A stretch of DNA of 64,000 nt, from assembly GCF_050947335.1 (NCBI RefSeq), contig NC_134997.1, positions 6,076,001 through 6,140,000 on the forward strand, read 5' to 3'. This document shows, piece after piece, positions 60,700 to 64,000 of this stretch; the first letter of the stretch is position 1, and every line of letters starts with the position of its first letter. Position numbers and translations under genes: made by a program. Below the pieces are notes generated by a model. The model was given only the letters and a program-made list of their open reading frames with translations, was not told where the DNA came from and did not search any database. This stretch comes from Megachile rotundata (Eukaryota; Arthropoda; Insecta; Hymenoptera; Megachilidae).

Positions 60700-61482
60700 A
60701 ATCCCCGAAATTCTCCAAATTTACCAAATTCCCCAAATTCTCCAAATTCTCAAAACTCCCAAATTTCCAAATCGCCAAGTTCCCAAATTCCCCAAATTCC
60801 AAGTTTTCCAAATTCCAAATTCCCAAATCGTCAAGTTCCCAAATTCCCCAAATTCCAAGTTTTCCAAATTCCAAATTCCCAAATCGTCAAGTTCCCAAAT
60901 TCCCCAAATTCTAAATTCCCCAAATTTCAAGTTTTCCAAATTCCAAATTTCCCAAATCCCAAATTTCCCAAATCCCAAATTTCCCAAATCCCAAATTTCC
61001 CAAATCCCAAATTTCCCAAATCCCAAATTTCTCAAATCCCAAATTTCCCAAATCCCAAATTTCCCAAATCCCAAATTTCCCAAATCCCAAATTTCCCAAA
61101 TCCCAAATTTCCCAAATCCCAAATTTCCCAAATCCCAAATTTCTCAAATCCCAAATTTCACAAATCCCAAATTTCCCAAATCCCAAATTTCCCAAATCCC
61201 AAATTTCCCAAATCCCAAATTTCCCAAATCCCAAATTTCCCAAATCCCAAATTTCCCAAATCCCAAATTTCCCAAATCCCAAGTTTCCCAAATCCCAAAT
61301 TTCCCAATTCCCAAGTTTCCCAAATCCCAAATTTCCCAAATCCCAAATTTCCCAAATCCCAAATTTCCCAAATCCCAAATTTCCCAAATCCCAAATTTCC
61401 CAAATCCCAAATTTCCCAAATCCCAAATTTCCCAAATCTTAAATTCCCCAAATTCTCCAAGTTCCCAAATCTCCAAATCCCC
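60700..61482 (-). repeat. 16-bp minisatellite (AAATTTCCCAAATCCC)n
   Basis: From about 60948 to 61436 there are about 30 nearly perfect 16-bp units. On the minus strand this gives GGG runs separated alternately by ATTT and AAATTT. Flanks at 60700-60945 and 61437-61482 are looser CCCCAAATTC words, including a ~68-bp duplicated block (around 60770-60905). Open frames up to 295 codons on both strands arise because a 16-bp unit repeats in all three phases without a stop. Confidence 0.98.
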
Positions 61483-61524
61483 GACGATAATATCGTGTAA
61501 ACAGAGGGTGCCCCAGTGCCCATA
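61483..61524 (+). repeat. 42-bp direct repeat, right flank of the 16-bp array
   Basis: Second copy of the 42-bp sequence at 60646-60687, in the same orientation. The pair brackets the whole array. Confidence 0.9.
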
Positions 61525-62262
61525 GTCCATGACTGATGAAGACAATAAAAAGGGCAAATTTGGAAGCACGATAAAAGTCCAATAAACATCGAGCTTGTTA
61601 CACAATCATGGTCATAAAGGCAAGGATAAAGAGCGGCGAAAGAGAGGGGTGAGAAAAGAAAGTAGAAAAACGTCGGTGGCACACGGCAGACCATAGAACA
61701 TGCATTAAGAGATGTGTAGCCGGAGAGGTACAGGTCGTTAGTGAATTCCTGGTAAGGATTTAATTTATTCAGACGTGGCCTCGCGAACTGATTCTCATGT
61801 GCGACTCGGATCTTTAAAAGCCCGGCTGCCGGACACACAAAACAAACACTCGAGCCTGGTATTAATTCTCGTTAGAGTGCTCTCCGTTGCAGGATTACCG
61901 ATTACTTTTTCGACCGGCGAAAAAAACCGACCGTTGCTTTATTGAGATCCGAGACGAAATATATCCCGACGGTTCGCTCGTTTTTCTTGTTTTTCTCGCC
62001 CGTCTTTTGCCTGGCTTGCCCGGAAAAATATTGCTTCACGCGATTCCGGTGAGCACGAAATTTATGTTTCGGAATTCTTTCCCGGCCTTCCGCGTTCGAT
62101 CGGTTCGATCTTGTCGCTGTTTCGATTCTTTGAACGAGGAGCAGGATTCGATACTTTGAATGAGGACGTGAAGAGAAATTAGGAGGCAATTTGAATTATT
62201 TCTTGGTGTTAGAATCACGTGGTGATAGATCACACCTTAACAGAATATCTCTTCAGTTTTTT
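61525..62262. other. GC-richer unique island
   Basis: 61600-62190 is GC-richer. Open frames of 90 and 95 codons on opposite strands overlap (61887-62159 and 61902-62189); neither has recognised motifs. AAAAAACCGACCG at about 61921 and CpG-rich text suggest regulatory rather than coding DNA. Confidence 0.35.
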
Positions 62263-62431
62263 AAAGACTCATTTCACGCTAAATCACTTTTGGACCTCAC
62301 CGTCTGCGATTTTGCTCTAATCAAAATATGTTGTAAACTATGTGAAATTAGGAAGGGTTTAAGTCGTCATTTTACCGGTTTCGAATTTTTTAACAGATAA
62401 CAAGCCTTTAAAGTTTGCAATTTTTTCCATT
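62263..62431 (+). repeat. Dispersed ~165-bp repeat, copy B (plus)
   Basis: Partner of 49781-49945 in the opposite orientation, 12.5 kb away. The frame ending CEIRKGLSRHFTGFEFFNR aligns with CEIKEGLFHHFIDFEFGKK of copy A without gaps, and both end in TAA. Most codon differences change the amino acid, which argues against protein conservation. Confidence 0.8.
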
Positions 62432-62780
62432 TTAGCGAAAATAGCTAAATTTTGTTTTGGTTTATTCATGAAAGATTGGACTATTTTAATATACTATTGG
62501 TCAATTTGTTATAAAATGTCGGAAAATTTAAACAAAATTCTCGAAAAACATGAAAGTTGGGGTTCGTGTTTTAGAGGACATTTAAGAGATTTAGAGGTGC
62601 CGCACCAATTTCAATGATTTTGGAATATGTTGTCAAGGTCACTGCTTTGAACGAATTTTCTGTGTATGTTGTGGATGATTGGTCTTTGTTTTCGAGATAC
62701 TTGCAGGAAATTTTAGTTTTGCTGATGTAGGTGAAAGTCTATTTGAGAGATTGAAAATTTGTAAATTTAAGGTGCGTGAA
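62431..62780. other. AT-rich spacer
   Basis: Unique sequence with no open frame of note and no tandem structure. Confidence 0.45.
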
Positions 62781-63310
62781 ATTTTGGTAGTTGTGTATTT
62801 AAAAATATACTAATTTGTGATGTGAGAAATTTGGAGATTCACGAATTTATGGGGTTGGAAATGTGGAAATTTAAGGATCTGTGTGGTTGAAAATGTGAAA
62901 ATATGACTTTTGAAATTTTGCAAATAACAAATTTAAAAATACACAAGGAAGTTCTGAAAGTTTGGAGATTTGAAAATTTGTGGGTTTGGAAATTTGAGTG
63001 TTTCAAGATTTAAAGGGTTGTAAATGTGAGAATTTAAGAATTTGTGGGGTTTGAAAATGTGAAAATTCTCAAACTTGCAATGTTTCAAATGTTGTTCTGA
63101 AAATTTGAGGATTTGAAAATTTTTGGGGTTGTAAATATTGAAATTTGAGAATTTGAGGGCTTGAAAATATGGAACCTTAAGATTCGTGAAATTCTGCGAT
63201 TTTTAAATTTATAAATGTACAAATTCGAGTGATTTGAAAATTTGTGATGTTGAAAATTTGTGGAGTTGAAAATTTGGAAAATTGTAAATTTTTGTAGTTA
63301 AAAACATGAA
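62780..63310 (+). repeat. Degenerate GAAAATTTGTGGGGTTG tract
   Basis: GGAGATTTGAAAATTTGTGG and GGGGTTGAAAATGTGAAAAT words recur at irregular spacing. A decayed member of the G-rich-strand family. Confidence 0.65.
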
Positions 63311-63775
63311 AATGTGAAAGTTTGTACAATTGAAATAGAAATCTAATCAACTTTAATAGTGCTGTGTATGTGCCTCACATACTACTTATAAGCATTGTAT
63401 TGCAATACAAAATGGCTGACGTTTTACTTGTAAATCAACGCTGTATGTGTTTGCATCGAATTAATTTTATAATAACCGTCACAACAACAAAAATAAATTG
63501 GCAAATAAAAGTCTTACAAAAATGTAAAAACGTAGAAATTTGAAAATTTGTAGAATTGAAAATAAAATGTAATCAACTGCAATAGTACTCTGTATGTGCC
63601 TCAGATACTACTTACAAGCAATACAAAATGACTGATGTTTTACTTGTCAATCAACGCTGAATGTGTTTGCATCGAATTAATTTTATAATAACCGTCACAA
63701 CAACAAAAATAAATTGTCAAATAAAACTCTTACAAAAATTTAAAATCGCAGAAACTTGAAAATTTGTAAGTTCTT
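63310..63775 (+). repeat. Tandem duplication, 216-bp unit
   Basis: GCATCGAATTAATTTTATAA occurs at 63453 and 63669. The two units share TATGTGCCTCA, ACAAAATG and CCGTCACAACAACAAAAAT in order; the right unit lacks a ~13-bp GTATTGCAATAC-type stretch. Confidence 0.93.
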
Positions 63776-64000
63776 AATTACATCAAACAAAATTCTGAAA
63801 TTTGCACTCAATAAAAATGTAAAATCAAAATTAATGCTACGTATTGAAGCAACGAAGTGACAGTATGTTCACAACACAAAAAAAGTTCGAAACCACTAAA
63901 ATTTGTTTTTCCATTTTTTCTTCTGTGGAACGCAGTTCACATGAAATAATATTGTCGACGTTTCTCGCTGAGCTGATCACCTTGGAAAACGATATACCTC
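63775..64000. other. Unique sequence at window edge
   Basis: AT-rich. The last 80 bp become GC-richer and may begin another island. Nothing recognised. Confidence 0.4.

Noticed and set aside
60638..61525. Open frames of 226-295 codons on both strands
   Set aside because: They are translations of the 16-bp repeat, open in all phases because the unit has no stop; the residue period (16) and both-strand openness show this is not a gene.

Overview
This is a eukaryotic window that is very AT-rich, almost free of long open reading frames, and crowded with tandem repeats. It reads like an intergenic or large-intron stretch of an insect genome. A hymenopteran such as a bee is my best guess, because of the strong contrast between AT-rich repeats and short GC-richer islands, the insect-type TTAGG motif (a short run near 8.33 kb) and scattered AACCTAACC-like words. 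That assignment is an inference; no species marker is visible.

Coding content is minimal. The one believable gene is a compact 97-residue reading frame on the minus strand (19538-19831). It has an in-frame stop just upstream of its ATG, a TATA-like box and a downstream AATAAA. A weaker minus-strand reading frame lies at 24751-24978. The longest open frames in the window (up to about 295 codons, e.g. near 34.7, 36.0, 48.6-49.4, 53.5 and 60.6-61.5 kb) are translations of minisatellites and are not genes.

By my own tally about a third of the window is tandem repeat. The main arrays are: 144/170-bp units (5.1-6.1 kb); a 134-163-bp satellite family at two loci (9.9-10.2 and 43.5-44.2 kb), with a possible relic at 55.3 kb; 202-bp (13.2 kb), 31-bp (16.5-18 kb), 143-bp (27.3-28.1 kb), 315-bp (38.4-39.3 kb), 53-bp (40 kb) and 36-37-bp (46.6-47.6 kb) units; a 213-bp higher-order unit built of ~30-bp subunits (45-46 kb); 48-bp units (48.6-49.5 kb); two neighbouring but unrelated 8-bp arrays (34.8-35.5 and 35.8-36.5 kb); and a family of GGATTTGGAAATTTGG-like minisatellites in both orientations (10.3-11.7, 15.1, 25.9-26.6, 53.3-55.0, 56.5-57.4 and 60.7-61.5 kb). 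The last of these is a homogeneous 16-bp array with dense G-quadruplex potential on the minus strand, bracketed by 42-bp direct repeats.

Dispersed repeats and transposon remains: a ~1.5-kb repeat is present twice in direct orientation (355-1900 and 31975-33480). A ~1.2-kb DNA transposon at 22298-23472 has 25-bp terminal inverted repeats, a TA target duplication and a remnant resembling a transposase C-terminus, and it is inserted into a minisatellite. A second, decayed inverted-repeat element lies at 51545-52691. A ~165-bp repeat pair sits in inverted orientation at 49.8 and 62.3 kb.

Between the arrays lie GC-richer unique islands (e.g. 6.4-7.6, 8.9-9.6, 15.8-16.5, 26.8-27.2, 30.5-31.8, 34.2-34.6, 42.5-42.8, 44.3-44.9, 55.5-56.3, 59.2-60.1 and 61.5-62.2 kb). 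They show no convincing exons and are the best candidates for regulatory or non-coding RNA sequence. No tRNA, rRNA, known microRNA or CRISPR was recognised.
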